Translations under genes and position numbers: made by a program
Notes under the pieces: model-generated
Told to the model about the DNA's origin: nothing
What the model saw: the letters and a program-made list of their open reading frames with translations, nothing else
Database searches by the model: none
Assembly (NCBI RefSeq): GCF_029989365.1
Contig: NZ_JAPRAQ010000002.1
Coordinates: forward strand, 310,001 to 374,000
DNA from: Bradyrhizobium sp. Arg816
GTDB taxonomy: Bacteria; Pseudomonadota; Alphaproteobacteria; Rhizobiales; Xanthobacteraceae
Direction: 5' to 3'
Length of the DNA stretch: 64,000 nucleotides
Shown here: one piece after another, positions 27,503 through 36,576 of the stretch
Layout of the letters: each line of letters opens with the position of its first letter
How positions within the stretch are numbered: the first letter of the stretch is position 1

Positions 27503-28522
27503 TCAGCTCACCGGCTTCGGCTCTGGGAATTTCCACTTGCCGTTCAGGATTTCGGGGCGCGGCCGGTAGAGTCGGACCGTGTAATTCCAGCCCTTCATGA
27601 TCGGCAGGCAGTTCGGGATCTTGCCGTCGCAGCCGCCGAACTGGACCACCGTGGAACCATCGGCTGATTTCGCCGCCGTCAGATTGTTGAGCGAGTAAGC
27701 GTTGTAGGGGTTTTTCTCGAAGTAGCCCTCGGCGTTGTAGAGACTGATCGACCAGAAACCGTCGACCGGCACATTGCCGGAAACGGCCAGCCTGTAGACC
27801 GTGTTGCCGTCGTTCTTCTCGGGGGTGACGCTGAGATACGTGGCGTCCTTGTCGGGATTACCGCCCCACCCTGCGGCGGTCCCGATCAGATGTCTGACCG
27901 GATCGACCTGTCCCTTGGCACCAAAAGCATTCTTGAAACCGGTCGTGGTCGAAGACAACACGAGAAGGGCATCCCGCACTTTCTTCTGGCTGGTTGCGTC
28001 CCAGCTCGGGATCTCGAACTTGCCTGAGGTCTTCTGGCTGATCGTGACGGCGTCCTGGAGCGCGTGGACTTTCTCGACGTCCTTCGGATCGCTCGGATCG
28101 ACCAGGGTCCGCAGCGCCACCAACACATAGCGTGTTCCAACCTTGTCTTTGTCGAACGCATAGCGGCCCGCGCCGTACTCGACCTTGCCGACGACATAGT
28201 GATCCTCGTTGATCACCTGCATCGAGCGGAACCGCTTGCCGGCATCCGGCAACGTGATCATTGCCGGTCCGGCATCAAGATCGAATACGACCGACGAGTA
28301 CAGCGTGTCGCGATTTGACCGGATCACACCCTGCTTATCGATCTGCATCGGCTCGCGATGGTGAAACAGCTTACCGGTGCCGCCGGCATCCTTGACGGCG
28401 TTGCCGAGATAAAGATCGGACTCCGCGCGAGCAAAATTGTCGACCGTCACCGGCATCGGCGACTGCGCATATGCGGTGGACGTGAGTAAGAGTATCGAAA
28501 CCGTCAGCACTGCTCTCTTCAT
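27503..28522 (-). CDS. DUF1254/DUF1214 periplasmic protein (short form)
   Basis: 339 aa with signal peptide (VLTVSILLLTSTAYA). It has the DUF1254 pattern NRDTLYSSVVFDLDAGPAMITLPD and a C-terminal DUF1214 part VDGFWSISLYNAEGYFEKN. It is 135 residues shorter than the neighbouring paralogue at 26052 and has two cysteines in FGGCDGKIPNCLP that could form a disulfide. It lies 23 bp ahead of that paralogue. Its function is unknown; the paired genes may form a two-component periplasmic enzyme or carrier. Confidence 0.85.
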   Translation of the reverse strand: MKRAVLTVSILLLTSTAYAQSPMPVTVDNFARAESDLYLGNAVKDAGGTGKLFHHREPMQIDKQGVIRSNRDTLYSSVVFDLDAGPAMITLPDAGKRFRSMQVINEDHYVVGKVEYGAGRYAFDKDKVGTRYVLVALRTLVDPSDPKDVEKVHALQDAVTISQKTSGKFEIPSWDATSQKKVRDALLVLSSTTTGFKNAFGAKGQVDPVRHLIGTAAGWGGNPDKDATYLSVTPEKNDGNTVYRLAVSGNVPVDGFWSISLYNAEGYFEKNPYNAYSLNNLTAAKSADGSTVVQFGGCDGKIPNCLPIMKGWNYTVRLYRPRPEILNGKWKFPEPKPVS

Positions 28523-28534
28523 GTGTCCCCTCGC

Positions 28535-29476
28535 CTAGAACGGATTGACGTAATTCAGGATCGCGACCTGCCGCAGGATGACGCGGCGCACGACGTGGGT
28601 TGGCTTGGCGTGGTCGGTGTAGATCGCAGCCGTCCCGGCGCTGCCGGCCGGCAACCGCTTGACGAACTCGGCATCCTCAAGCCTCACGCGTACGACGAAG
28701 GGGGCCGCCTCGATCGCGCGTGGCGCGACGGCGGTTCCCGATGTCTGCGTCTGCCCTGGCGCGATCGCCTGGAGCACGCTCTCGACCTTGCCGGCAAAAA
28801 TCCGCCCTGGCGCGAATTTGAAGGTGGCCTCGACCTCCTGCCCCTGCGCAACGTAGCGCGCGTCGATCTGGTTGATCTCGACGCCGATGATGGTGTTGGA
28901 CGTATCGATGAACGCCATCACCGGCGACAGCGGCAGGTTGGCGACGCGCGCGCCCTTGCGCAGCGCGAGGTTGGTGACGTAGCCGTCGCTAGGTGCGCGC
29001 ACGACGGTCTTGTCGAGATTCCATTGTGCGGCCTCGAGCTGGCCGGAAAGCTGGTCGGCCTCCGATTGCCGCTGCTCGACGTCGAAGCCGCGGCCGGCGT
29101 CCCGCTCGAACAGCTGCGTCATCTGGCCGAGGCGTGTCCTGGCGAGCTTGAATTGGGCATCGATCGCCTTGACCTGCGCGGCGTAGGGCGTCGGATCGAT
29201 CTTGAAGAGGACATCGCCGGATTTGAGTGGGACGTTGGCGACGACGGGGACGTCCGTCACTTCGCCGGCGACATCGGGCACGATCGAGACGGCGTTGCGG
29301 ACGACCAGCGCGCTTCCTTGCGGCGCGCCCCATCCCATCGGAATGAAGAGGCAGATCAGGACGATCGCCATGACGATGAAAGGCGACGCCTTCCAGAACA
29401 GGTTGAAGCGAACGACGCCAAAGTGCACCAGCAGGAACAGAAGCACCAGGTAGGTATTGAGGATCGCGACGGCCAT
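28535..29476 (-). CDS. HlyD-family membrane fusion protein (YiaV/YibH type)
   Basis: 313 aa. ATG 29476 overlaps the DUF3302 stop as TGATG and has AGGAG seven bases ahead. Two N-terminal membrane helices (about 3-20 and 30-50) precede a barrel-sandwich domain (SIVPDVAGEVTDVPVVANVPLKSGDVLFKID), a coiled-coil hairpin (about 85-150) and the returning half (VVRAPSDGYVTNLALRKGA). The pairing with a DUF3302 gene matches E. coli yiaV-yiaW. No pump gene lies beside it. Confidence 0.88.
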   Translation of the reverse strand: MAVAILNTYLVLLFLLVHFGVVRFNLFWKASPFIVMAIVLICLFIPMGWGAPQGSALVVRNAVSIVPDVAGEVTDVPVVANVPLKSGDVLFKIDPTPYAAQVKAIDAQFKLARTRLGQMTQLFERDAGRGFDVEQRQSEADQLSGQLEAAQWNLDKTVVRAPSDGYVTNLALRKGARVANLPLSPVMAFIDTSNTIIGVEINQIDARYVAQGQEVEATFKFAPGRIFAGKVESVLQAIAPGQTQTSGTAVAPRAIEAAPFVVRVRLEDAEFVKRLPAGSAGTAAIYTDHAKPTHVVRRVILRQVAILNYVNPF

Positions 29477-29715
29477 CACGCATCTCCTGACTTACGTGCT
29501 GGCACGTCGAGATAGGCCCAGATGACGGCGATCGGCCACAATGCGAAGCCGAAGAACAGCGTGATCCAGCCGGCCACAGTCACCGCCTGCGCGTGAGGAT
29601 GATTGCGCGACTTCGCGATATGCCCGGGCAGCCAGCCGGCAATGCAGACCACGCCGATCGCGCTGGCGAGCAGGATCACCAGCACGATCCAGGCGAAGAT
29701 GTCGTAACCACTCAT
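29476..29715 (-). CDS. DUF3302 inner-membrane protein (YiaW/YibI type)
   Basis: 79 aa with two membrane helices (about 5-30 and 47-67) and a positively charged loop HIAKSRNHPHAQAV between them. Sequence DIFAWIVLVILLASAIG and the VIWAYLDVP ending are characteristic of DUF3302. It always partners an HlyD-type gene, as here, where the two overlap. Its role is unknown; it may help anchor or assemble the fusion protein. Confidence 0.88.
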   Translation of the reverse strand: MSGYDIFAWIVLVILLASAIGVVCIAGWLPGHIAKSRNHPHAQAVTVAGWITLFFGFALWPIAVIWAYLDVPARKSGDA

Positions 29716-29747
29716 GGCGACCGCCTTATCGCGTCAGTGACGCGCCT

Positions 29748-30257
29748 TCACTGGCAGTAGTCCCAGAAGCCCTGCGTGCGGGACGGATCGGTGTAGTACC
29801 AGCACATCCCCGGCGCGGGCGCCGCACCCGCCCAGGCGGCAGCCGTAGCTGCAGTCACGAAACCGATCGCCGCACCGGCCGCGATCGCGCCGCCTCTCGG
29901 CCAGCCATACCAGCCGGGCCGCGCCCACCCGCCGCGGCCCGCGACCGCGGTGGTGTGGCGAACCGCAACGTTGCCTCGTGGTCCCCTAACGGCCGTGGTG
30001 CCGCGATAGGCGCCGCCACGCGGCCCGACCGCGGCTCCGCCGCGGTGAACAACGGCGCCGCCGCGCGGGCCAACCGCTGCACCACCACGACGGCCGGCGG
30101 CGCGGACTTCGATGAGATCGGGTGATCCAATTGCGTCCAGATGGATTGCCGCGGGTTGAAGCGGCGCCGCCGACACTACTCCAGCCGGTAGAGAAACGCC
30201 GGTTGCCAGTGTCAGCAAGCAGCTCGTCAACCGGACAGTGCGCATATGCCCAAACAT
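29748..30257 (-). CDS. Exported Gly/Arg-repeat protein of unknown function
   Basis: 169 aa. ATG 30257 has a perfect AGGAGG seven bases ahead. The signal peptide (LTSCLLTLATGVSLPAGVVSA) is followed by a region (about 52-105) built of imperfect repeats RRGGAAVGPRGGAVVHRGGAAVGPRGG and TTAVRGPRGNVAVRHTTAV. A Trp-rich GWARPGWYGWPRGG and a glycine/alanine membrane-like helix (about 120-145) come next, then a conserved-looking tail MCWYYTDPSRTQGFWDYCQ. Similar short exported proteins with CWYYT...G.WD.C tails are frequent in Bradyrhizobium, with no known role. Confidence 0.8.
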   Translation of the reverse strand: MFGHMRTVRLTSCLLTLATGVSLPAGVVSAAPLQPAAIHLDAIGSPDLIEVRAAGRRGGAAVGPRGGAVVHRGGAAVGPRGGAYRGTTAVRGPRGNVAVRHTTAVAGRGGWARPGWYGWPRGGAIAAGAAIGFVTAATAAAWAGAAPAPGMCWYYTDPSRTQGFWDYCQ

Positions 30258-30429
30258 CTCGATACCTCCTGATATTCTTCTTTGTTGATCAAGTTTCTCG
30301 TCGCGATCTTCTTCGTCGTTGCGATGCCCCGTCCTCCCGCGGTCGAACGCGATCCCGCACCACGTTGTGACATGCGCGACGAAGTCGGTGCTTGCTGTCT
30401 TCGCCGCGCTGTCGTTCGTGACGCTCCCG

Positions 30430-32103
30430 TTACTGTGGCTTCAGGCGTTCGATCTCACCAAGCCGCTTCAAAGCCGCCTGCTGTCGGAGCAAGCCGTAAT
30501 TGATGCCGCTCGCATTCAGCGAGCTGCCCTCCTGGAAGGGGAAGTCGTTGAAGTCGGCGAAAAACTCCTTGATCTTCCCTTGAACGGGCACAATCAGCCA
30601 CATATTCTGAGCCAGGAACTGGATGGCTCCTCCGCCTTCCTCCATGCCTCGCTCGTAAGGATCCATGCGCAAGTTTGCGATCAGAGCCCATGAGGGCACT
30701 TCGCGGGTCGCAGTTGCGATGTTTCCCTTGGAAGCTATTGCAAAGCTCAGCTTCCAATCGTTCCACCTGATGGCGTTGAGATTGCCGCCCTGATCGAAGT
30801 AGTAGAGCGAATCCCGCGGCGGCGTCGTTGTCTCACCCTTGAAAAAGGGCAGGAAGTTATAGCCGTCGAGATGAACCTTGAAGCTTTTCCCGCTGGCGGT
30901 GAATCCCGCCTTCATCTTCTCCTTGATGTCTGGGATTCCGGCTGCGGCACAGAGCGTGGGGAACCAATCGATCAGCGAGATGATCTCGTTGTACTGGGTG
31001 CCGGGTTGCACGACGCCCGGCCACCGCACCATCATCGGAATGCGCATGCCACCTTCCCAGGTGGTGCCCTTTTCTCCATGGAAAGGCGTTTGCGCGCCGT
31101 CGGGCCACAGAGCAAGCTCGGCGCCGTTGTCGGTGGTGTAGAGGACGATGGTGTTGTCGGCGATGCCGAGGTCGTCGAGTTGCTTAAGCAGCTCGCCTAC
31201 CATGCCATCATGTTCCACCATGCCGTCGGCATGGATGCCCTTGCCGGTCTTGCCGAGCGACTCCTTCTTGAGATGCGTGAAGACGTGCATTCGGGTCGAA
31301 TTGAACCAGACGAAGAACGGTTTGTCCGCCCTTGCCTGCCGGCCAATGAAGTCCTTGGCGGCGCCCAGGAACTCCTCGTCAACCGTCGGCATTCGCGCGG
31401 TGTTCAGAGGTCCCGTGTCCTCGATCTTTCCGTCCGCGGTTGATTTGATCACGCCCCGCGGCCCGAACTGCTTCCGGAAGTTGGGATCCTTCGGATAGAA
31501 GTAGCCTTCCGGCTCCTCCTCCGCATTGAGGTGATAGAGATTGCCGAAGAATTCGTCGAAGCCGTGCTTGGTTGGTAGATGCTCGTCGCGGTCGCCGAGA
31601 TGGTTCTTGCCAAACTGGCCAGTGGCGTAGCCCTGCGTCTTCATCACGTCGGCGATCGTCGGCATCCAATCCTGAATGCCATGGGGATCGCCGGGCATGC
31701 CGATGGTGAGGAGGCCGGTCCGGAACGGCTCCTGGCCCAGGATGAACGAGGCGCGGCCGGCGGTGCAGCTTTGCTGACCGTAGGAGTCGGTGAAGATGGC
31801 TCCTTCGCGCGCGATGCGGTCGATGTTGGGCGTGCGATAGCCCATCATTCCCATGGTATAGGCGCTGATCTGGGGAATGCCGATGTCGTCGCCGAAAATG
31901 ACGAGAATGTTGGGCTTGCGGCCCGCAGCCGGCGCCGCCGAAGGGGCTGCCTTCTGAGCCTGTGCCAGCGCCTGCGATGTCAGCGCTGCTGTTGCGACGA
32001 TCGACGATGTGCCAAGCAGCACGGCGCGGCGATGAATCGCCGCATGGTCGCCACGGGCGGAATCGGCAACGGCATTATCCTGCTTCTTCGTCTCGTTGGT
32101 CAT
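30430..32103 (-). CDS. Arylsulfatase, formylglycine (Cys) type, paralogue 1
   Basis: 557 aa with AGGGAG ahead of ATG 32103. A Tat-like head (HRRAVLLGTSSIVATAALTSQA) is followed by the sulfatase core. It has metal Asp pair VIFGDDIG (about 71-73), the modification motif C-T-A-G-R with Cys113 to be converted to formylglycine, and GKNHLGDRDEHLPTKHGFDEFFGN containing active-site Lys/His. YTTDNGAE carries further metal ligands. It hydrolyses sulfate esters in the periplasm. The maturase is encoded at 40331. It closely resembles the paralogue at 38664; both share the NLYHLNAEEEPE segment. Confidence 0.92.
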   Translation of the reverse strand: MTNETKKQDNAVADSARGDHAAIHRRAVLLGTSSIVATAALTSQALAQAQKAAPSAAPAAGRKPNILVIFGDDIGIPQISAYTMGMMGYRTPNIDRIAREGAIFTDSYGQQSCTAGRASFILGQEPFRTGLLTIGMPGDPHGIQDWMPTIADVMKTQGYATGQFGKNHLGDRDEHLPTKHGFDEFFGNLYHLNAEEEPEGYFYPKDPNFRKQFGPRGVIKSTADGKIEDTGPLNTARMPTVDEEFLGAAKDFIGRQARADKPFFVWFNSTRMHVFTHLKKESLGKTGKGIHADGMVEHDGMVGELLKQLDDLGIADNTIVLYTTDNGAELALWPDGAQTPFHGEKGTTWEGGMRIPMMVRWPGVVQPGTQYNEIISLIDWFPTLCAAAGIPDIKEKMKAGFTASGKSFKVHLDGYNFLPFFKGETTTPPRDSLYYFDQGGNLNAIRWNDWKLSFAIASKGNIATATREVPSWALIANLRMDPYERGMEEGGGAIQFLAQNMWLIVPVQGKIKEFFADFNDFPFQEGSSLNASGINYGLLRQQAALKRLGEIERLKPQ

Positions 32104-32194
32104 TCGACGCTCCCTGATTTATTCGATCTTGGTTGTCGTGGATGAGGGCGAATCTAGATCGTCCGTTCCGTCTGAGTGACCTCCTGTGTTTTGC

Positions 32195-33589
32195 TTACCT
32201 CGCGGGCTTTCGATACGCGGCGACCTTCGGGGTCCCGAGCGGGTTTAAACGCGGGGGCAGGCCTGTCGTGGCCCGGCTTCTGACGCGCGGGCGAAGCCTA
32301 CGGCGGGCGGCGACCAATTGGTGCAGCAGCCGGCGTGGCGACCAATGAGCCAGATTGTGCCGATTTCCGAACAACTCGCTCTCGATCGCATCAAGCTGGC
32401 GGTCGAGCTCCGGATCGCGTGCGATGGCCTTGAAAGCTCCGGCCGTGATTGGAGGCTGCGTCGCGTTGAGATGCGACAGCCATTCAAGGAGTGCGTAATA
32501 AGACACCTTTGCGTCGCGATGGCGGATCGCGCGGCGCAGCCGGCTGAAAGCAAACGCCTCCGACTGAAGATAAGCCTGGTGCCGACGATGAAGACCGGCT
32601 GCGACGCGGCGTGCGACACGAGGCGCAAACCAAGCGACCCCCGCGGCAATGGCCGCCAGGAGCAGCACTGTCATCCAGTTGTCGACGATAAAGTCGACGA
32701 CGCTATCCCACATCCACCCCTGGCCCGATCGGCTCAAGGAAGCCGAATCTGTCGCCGCCGAGGTCAAGATTCCCTTGAGAGGCACGGCCTCGAGGCGAGC
32801 CTGCTCGACCTTGCCGCTACCGACATTCCACCAACCGATATCGACGGACGGCAGCGAATAGTCACCTGCCCGCTCCACCATATACGTTGCGGAATCGACG
32901 CGGGTCGACGTCATGACGTCGGAGCGCCCGTCGACCTTGTCCTCGAGTGTCGGCTGCGCCGGATAAAGCTTCAAGCCATCGACAGACGGGAATTGCTGAG
33001 GCGGCAGCAGCATCGCCGGCGTGCCTTCCGCCCGGATCGTGATGGTTCGCGTCACGGCGTCACCGGCCTTGAGCGGGTCGGACGAACGCTTGACGTCCTG
33101 CTCGGCGGTCAGGCTGTTGGCCGATACGAACGGGCGAAGCGCGCTCGCCGCGCCCGGAATGAATGCTTCGAACGATACATGTGGCAGCGCGAGAGCCACC
33201 TCACGCGCGGCTGGTGGCTCGGCCGCATATATGATCCTGACGCTCTGGCCGGCGACGGCGTAGGAGCCCGGCTCCTGCGGCGAGATCGCATATTCGAAGC
33301 GCACGCCGGCATAAGGCAGGCCATCCCGCTGCTCGCTGGTATTGACGCTCTGCAATTGCCGCGTCACCGCGTTGCGTACCTGAAAATCCGGCAGTTCGGG
33401 CGGCGACGTCATGTAGTTTGGCGCGAGGACCAGGACACTCAGCGTGATCTTCTGTCCGACCACCACTCGCTGGGGAGCGATCGTCACCTGCACAATCGGC
33501 GCGAGTGCCACCGATTGCTGAGCATACGCGGCCTGTGGCGGCGGCATGCCGCCGAGCAGCAACGCGATGAAGCCGATCCAAATTCTCAT
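32195..33589 (-). CDS. BatD-like membrane protein of MoxR/VWA cassette
   Basis: 464 aa. ATG 33589 overlaps the upstream stop as ATGA. Signal peptide (FIALLLGGMPPPQAAYA), then tandem beta domains starting VQVTIAPQRVVVGQKITLSVLV and a second VTRTITIRAEGTP block, as in BatD oxygen-tolerance proteins. One membrane helix (about 300-320; MTVLLLAAIAAGVAWFAP) leads to a cytosolic tail (about 340-464) with helical segments and a basic end. It is the last gene of the six-gene MoxR cassette. Confidence 0.82.
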   Translation of the reverse strand: MRIWIGFIALLLGGMPPPQAAYAQQSVALAPIVQVTIAPQRVVVGQKITLSVLVLAPNYMTSPPELPDFQVRNAVTRQLQSVNTSEQRDGLPYAGVRFEYAISPQEPGSYAVAGQSVRIIYAAEPPAAREVALALPHVSFEAFIPGAASALRPFVSANSLTAEQDVKRSSDPLKAGDAVTRTITIRAEGTPAMLLPPQQFPSVDGLKLYPAQPTLEDKVDGRSDVMTSTRVDSATYMVERAGDYSLPSVDIGWWNVGSGKVEQARLEAVPLKGILTSAATDSASLSRSGQGWMWDSVVDFIVDNWMTVLLLAAIAAGVAWFAPRVARRVAAGLHRRHQAYLQSEAFAFSRLRRAIRHRDAKVSYYALLEWLSHLNATQPPITAGAFKAIARDPELDRQLDAIESELFGNRHNLAHWSPRRLLHQLVAARRRLRPRVRSRATTGLPPRLNPLGTPKVAAYRKPAR

Positions 33590-35109
33590 TGCGACGCCCT
33601 CCCCTGAACCGGAGTGGCTGCCTGGATCGCAAATTTGAGTTTGAGGAAATCCTCGGGCGAGGTCTGGACCTGGCGCATCCAGGCTTCGGCGGCGCCGGCG
33701 GTGGTGACATCCTGCGGTGTAACCGTGATCTTCTTGCCGCCTTTCTGATTGGGATCGACGCGCATTTCGTCGGCATTCTCATCCGGCGGCGCAGGGTCAT
33801 CCTGCTCCTGCTTGCGGCGTTTGGCTTCGCGCGCATCCAGAGCCGCCTGAACTATGGCGCGGTTTGTCTTCACCGCGACGTTGCCCGGCTGCGCTTTGAG
33901 AACCTCGTCATAGGTCTTGAGTGCTTTCTCATAAGCGTGGTTCTGCGCTTGCGCGTTGCCCAGCGCGAATTGTCCCTCCAGAGTCTCAACGCGCGAGAAT
34001 TCCTCCGCAGCGACGAGAAAATCGTACGCGCGGTAGGCCGAGATGCCGCGCCACATCGGATCGGTGAATATTGTTTTCGCAGCGGCATAGTCGCCGCGGT
34101 CAAATGCAAGCCGTCCCTGCTGATCCGGCGTCAGCCACAGATTGGCGAAGCGCGACGACTCCTCGGCTCTCGAGGCGCTGGCGTGCGTCACGATGAAGAG
34201 AGCCAGGACCCACGCCACTGTCGTACCGCGCCGGAACCAGAGCAGACTTAACAGCGCCAGCGGCGGCAGCAGCCAATAGCCTTCATCCCGCCATTGCGTG
34301 CCGAACGTATCGCCCTGGGCGGCCTGGAAACGCGTCTCGATCCGGCGCTCCAGTCGTACGATGTCCGAGCCGTCGATACTGACCCGGATGACGTCCGCGC
34401 CGGCCGGCAGCGCCGATGTGTCTGGGCTGACCGCGAATATGACGAGACCATTGCGGCCGGCCGCCTGCCGGACCGTGGCCGCATCCGCGGTCCCGAGATC
34501 GTCCGCGACCAGCAGGACCGTTCCGGGGACCGGTTCGGCCGCCAGGGCGTCCGCCGCCAACGCGACGGCAACCGCGACGTTCTTGCCATCTGCCGGCATC
34601 AACCCCGGTTCAAGCGCCGCCAGAAAAGGCTCGATCACGGAGCGGTCGTCGGTCGGCGGCATCACCAGATGCGCGGTACCCGCAAAGGCCACAAGCCCGG
34701 TCCTGGCGCCAGCGCGTGCCACGAGTAGATCCCTGATCTTCTGTTTTGCACGTTCGAGGCGCGAGGGTGCCACATCGGTCTCGTTCATCGACGATCCGAC
34801 TGCGAGCGCAATCATCAACGGCGCCTTGTCCTCGACAAAGGGCGGAAGCTCACGGCGCCATGTCGGTCCGGATAGACCGATGATGCCAAGCATCATGCCG
34901 GCCGCCACTAGATAGAGCGGGTTGATTTGGCGCCCTCGTTCCGGTCGCACGATGAGATGCGTCAGCAGATGCGGAGCGATCACGCCGCCCCATTGAGCGC
35001 GCACATCCTGCCGGCGAAGCAGTACCGCAAACACGACAGCGAACGGGATCAGCGCGAGCAGCCAGAGCGGGCGCAGAAGATGGAAGGACATCGCGGCTGC
35101 ATCACGCAT
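33586..35109 (-). CDS. BatB/BatC-type fusion: membrane VWA domain plus TPR region, degenerate MIDAS
   Basis: 507 aa. ATG 35109 overlaps the upstream gene's stop by eight bases; ATG 35091 is an alternative. Two N-terminal helices (about 12-30 and 64-82), a VWA domain (about 97-280), a third membrane region (about 305-345), then a TPR-like segment (EGQFALGNAQAQNHAYEKALKTYDEVLKAQPGNVAVKTNRAIV) and a charged tail. Where MIDAS should read DxSxS the protein has AVGSSM (103-108), so the leading Asp is Ala and the first Ser is Gly. It may be a structural partner of the neighbouring intact VWA protein. Confidence 0.85.
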   Translation of the reverse strand: MRDAAAMSFHLLRPLWLLALIPFAVVFAVLLRRQDVRAQWGGVIAPHLLTHLIVRPERGRQINPLYLVAAGMMLGIIGLSGPTWRRELPPFVEDKAPLMIALAVGSSMNETDVAPSRLERAKQKIRDLLVARAGARTGLVAFAGTAHLVMPPTDDRSVIEPFLAALEPGLMPADGKNVAVAVALAADALAAEPVPGTVLLVADDLGTADAATVRQAAGRNGLVIFAVSPDTSALPAGADVIRVSIDGSDIVRLERRIETRFQAAQGDTFGTQWRDEGYWLLPPLALLSLLWFRRGTTVAWVLALFIVTHASASRAEESSRFANLWLTPDQQGRLAFDRGDYAAAKTIFTDPMWRGISAYRAYDFLVAAEEFSRVETLEGQFALGNAQAQNHAYEKALKTYDEVLKAQPGNVAVKTNRAIVQAALDAREAKRRKQEQDDPAPPDENADEMRVDPNQKGGKKITVTPQDVTTAGAAEAWMRQVQTSPEDFLKLKFAIQAATPVQGRASQ

Positions 35110-36100
35110 TGCCGACGCCCCGCATCCGGTGCCATCCGCTGCTGAGCAAGAGCGCGAGCCACAAAAGCAGACCAATTGCGACAGCCCCGCCAAGTGGCCA
35201 TTGAAACAGCAGCAGCTTCGGTCGCCAGGACAAGGTCTGAAGCTTGGCCGGCGCGAGGCGGTCGATATCGGCATAGATCGCCTGCAACTGCGCACCATTC
35301 TCGGCGCGGAAGAAATGCCCTCCGGTGGTGTCTGCGACATGCTGCAAGACGCCAAGGTCGACGCGGTTCTCACCCGAGGCAGTGGGATCGCCGACGCCGA
35401 TCGTGTAGACCGTGACATCGTTCTGATGGGCAATATCGGCGGCGTGCGCGGGCGGTACCCGGCTCGCCGTATCGTTGCCGTCGGTCAGCAGGATCATGAG
35501 TTTCTGCTTCGTCGCGCTGGCCGCAAACGTCTTGATGGCGAGCCCGATAGTGTCGCCAATCGCCGTCTGCTGCCCGGCCATGCCGACCCCTGCCTGATCG
35601 AGCAATTGCTGCGCTGTCGAGATATCTTGCGTGAAGGGCACCTGCACGTAGGCCTTCGTGCCGAACAGGATCAGGGCGACACGGTCGCCCTTGCGGCGGG
35701 CGATGAAGTCTTTGACCACGCGCTTGACGCCGTCGAGACGGGAGAGCGTCGTGCCGTCCGGCGCCTTGAAGTCGCGCTGGTCCATCGATCCCGAGATGTC
35801 AATCGCGAGGATCAGATCGCGCGCGGAGACCTCACGCGTCACGGCATCGCCGACCCATTGCGGCCGGGCAAGCGCCACGACCAGCAGCGTCCAGATGGCG
35901 ACTGCCGCGACCATCTGGACAGCGCGGCGTTCGACAACGACTGCGCCCCGCTGTGGCGTCTGTCCGGTTGCCACCGCCAGCCTGTCGAAGAACGGCACCT
36001 GGATCGACGCCTGTCGCGCCCGGTATGGCGGCAGCAGCCACCACGCCAGGACTGGCAGCGGCAACAGCAGAAGCAACCATGGCCAGGCGAATTCAAGCAT
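35102..36100 (-). CDS. BatA-type membrane VWA protein, intact MIDAS
   Basis: 332 aa from ATG 36100, overlapping the DUF4381 gene by eight bases. N-terminal membrane helix (WPWLLLLLPLPVLAWWLLPP), a second helix (about 62-78), a VWA domain with the metal-binding MIDAS D-I-S-G-S at 101-105 and LLTDGND later, and a C-terminal helix (about 300-320). In MoxR systems such proteins sit in the inner membrane with the VWA domain exposed and assemble with BatB/D and the AAA+ ATPase. Confidence 0.9.
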   Translation of the reverse strand: MLEFAWPWLLLLLPLPVLAWWLLPPYRARQASIQVPFFDRLAVATGQTPQRGAVVVERRAVQMVAAVAIWTLLVVALARPQWVGDAVTREVSARDLILAIDISGSMDQRDFKAPDGTTLSRLDGVKRVVKDFIARRKGDRVALILFGTKAYVQVPFTQDISTAQQLLDQAGVGMAGQQTAIGDTIGLAIKTFAASATKQKLMILLTDGNDTASRVPPAHAADIAHQNDVTVYTIGVGDPTASGENRVDLGVLQHVADTTGGHFFRAENGAQLQAIYADIDRLAPAKLQTLSWRPKLLLFQWPLGGAVAIGLLLWLALLLSSGWHRMRGVGNA

Positions 36101-36566
36101 GATGCCCCCTGATCCAGCGGCGCACGAGACGGACCAGCGATTGCAGCTCGGCGCCATCGGGCGGAATCTGCCGATAAGGACCACTCGCGAGCAGCTGGCC
36201 CACGCCGTGAGAAAACTCCTCGCCTCCATAGCTGCGATCGAGGAAGGCCAGCCATGCCGGCCCGACCAGTGGCGCCACTCGCTCGCGCGGAAAGGCCGCG
36301 AGCGCCGTGCGCCGCACCAGCAAGGTCAGCTTCGACAACAGCTCCGACGGCACCGAATTTCGCGCATGCTCGATGCTATCAAGCTCCGCGAGTGCTTCGC
36401 GGCGATAGCGGTTGACACGGCGCAGATGCGCCACGCGCCACACGGTAGCGCAGATGGCCGCGAGCAGCAGGGCGATCGCAAGCCTCGCCTCCCAGGTCTG
36501 TGGCCAGAGGCTGACCTCGCGCGGCAGCGGGAAGTCGATCAGGCCGGCCACCGGGTCGGAAGTCAC
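36093..36566 (-). CDS. DUF4381 single-pass membrane protein of MoxR cassette
   Basis: 157 aa from GTG 36566 (V-T-S-D-P-V-A-G as first residues), placed 11 bp after the DUF58 stop; an upstream extension would lie within the DUF58 gene. The segment GLIDFPLPREVSLWPQTWEAR leads into one membrane helix (LAIALLLAAICATVWRVAHL), and the cytosolic helical part has the DUF4381 pattern SKLTLLVRRTALAAFPRERVAPLVGPAWLAFLD. It is always found between DUF58 and VWA genes; its role is unknown. Confidence 0.85.
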   Translation of the reverse strand: MTSDPVAGLIDFPLPREVSLWPQTWEARLAIALLLAAICATVWRVAHLRRVNRYRREALAELDSIEHARNSVPSELLSKLTLLVRRTALAAFPRERVAPLVGPAWLAFLDRSYGGEEFSHGVGQLLASGPYRQIPPDGAELQSLVRLVRRWIRGHHA

Positions 36567-36576
36567 GGATGTAGCC

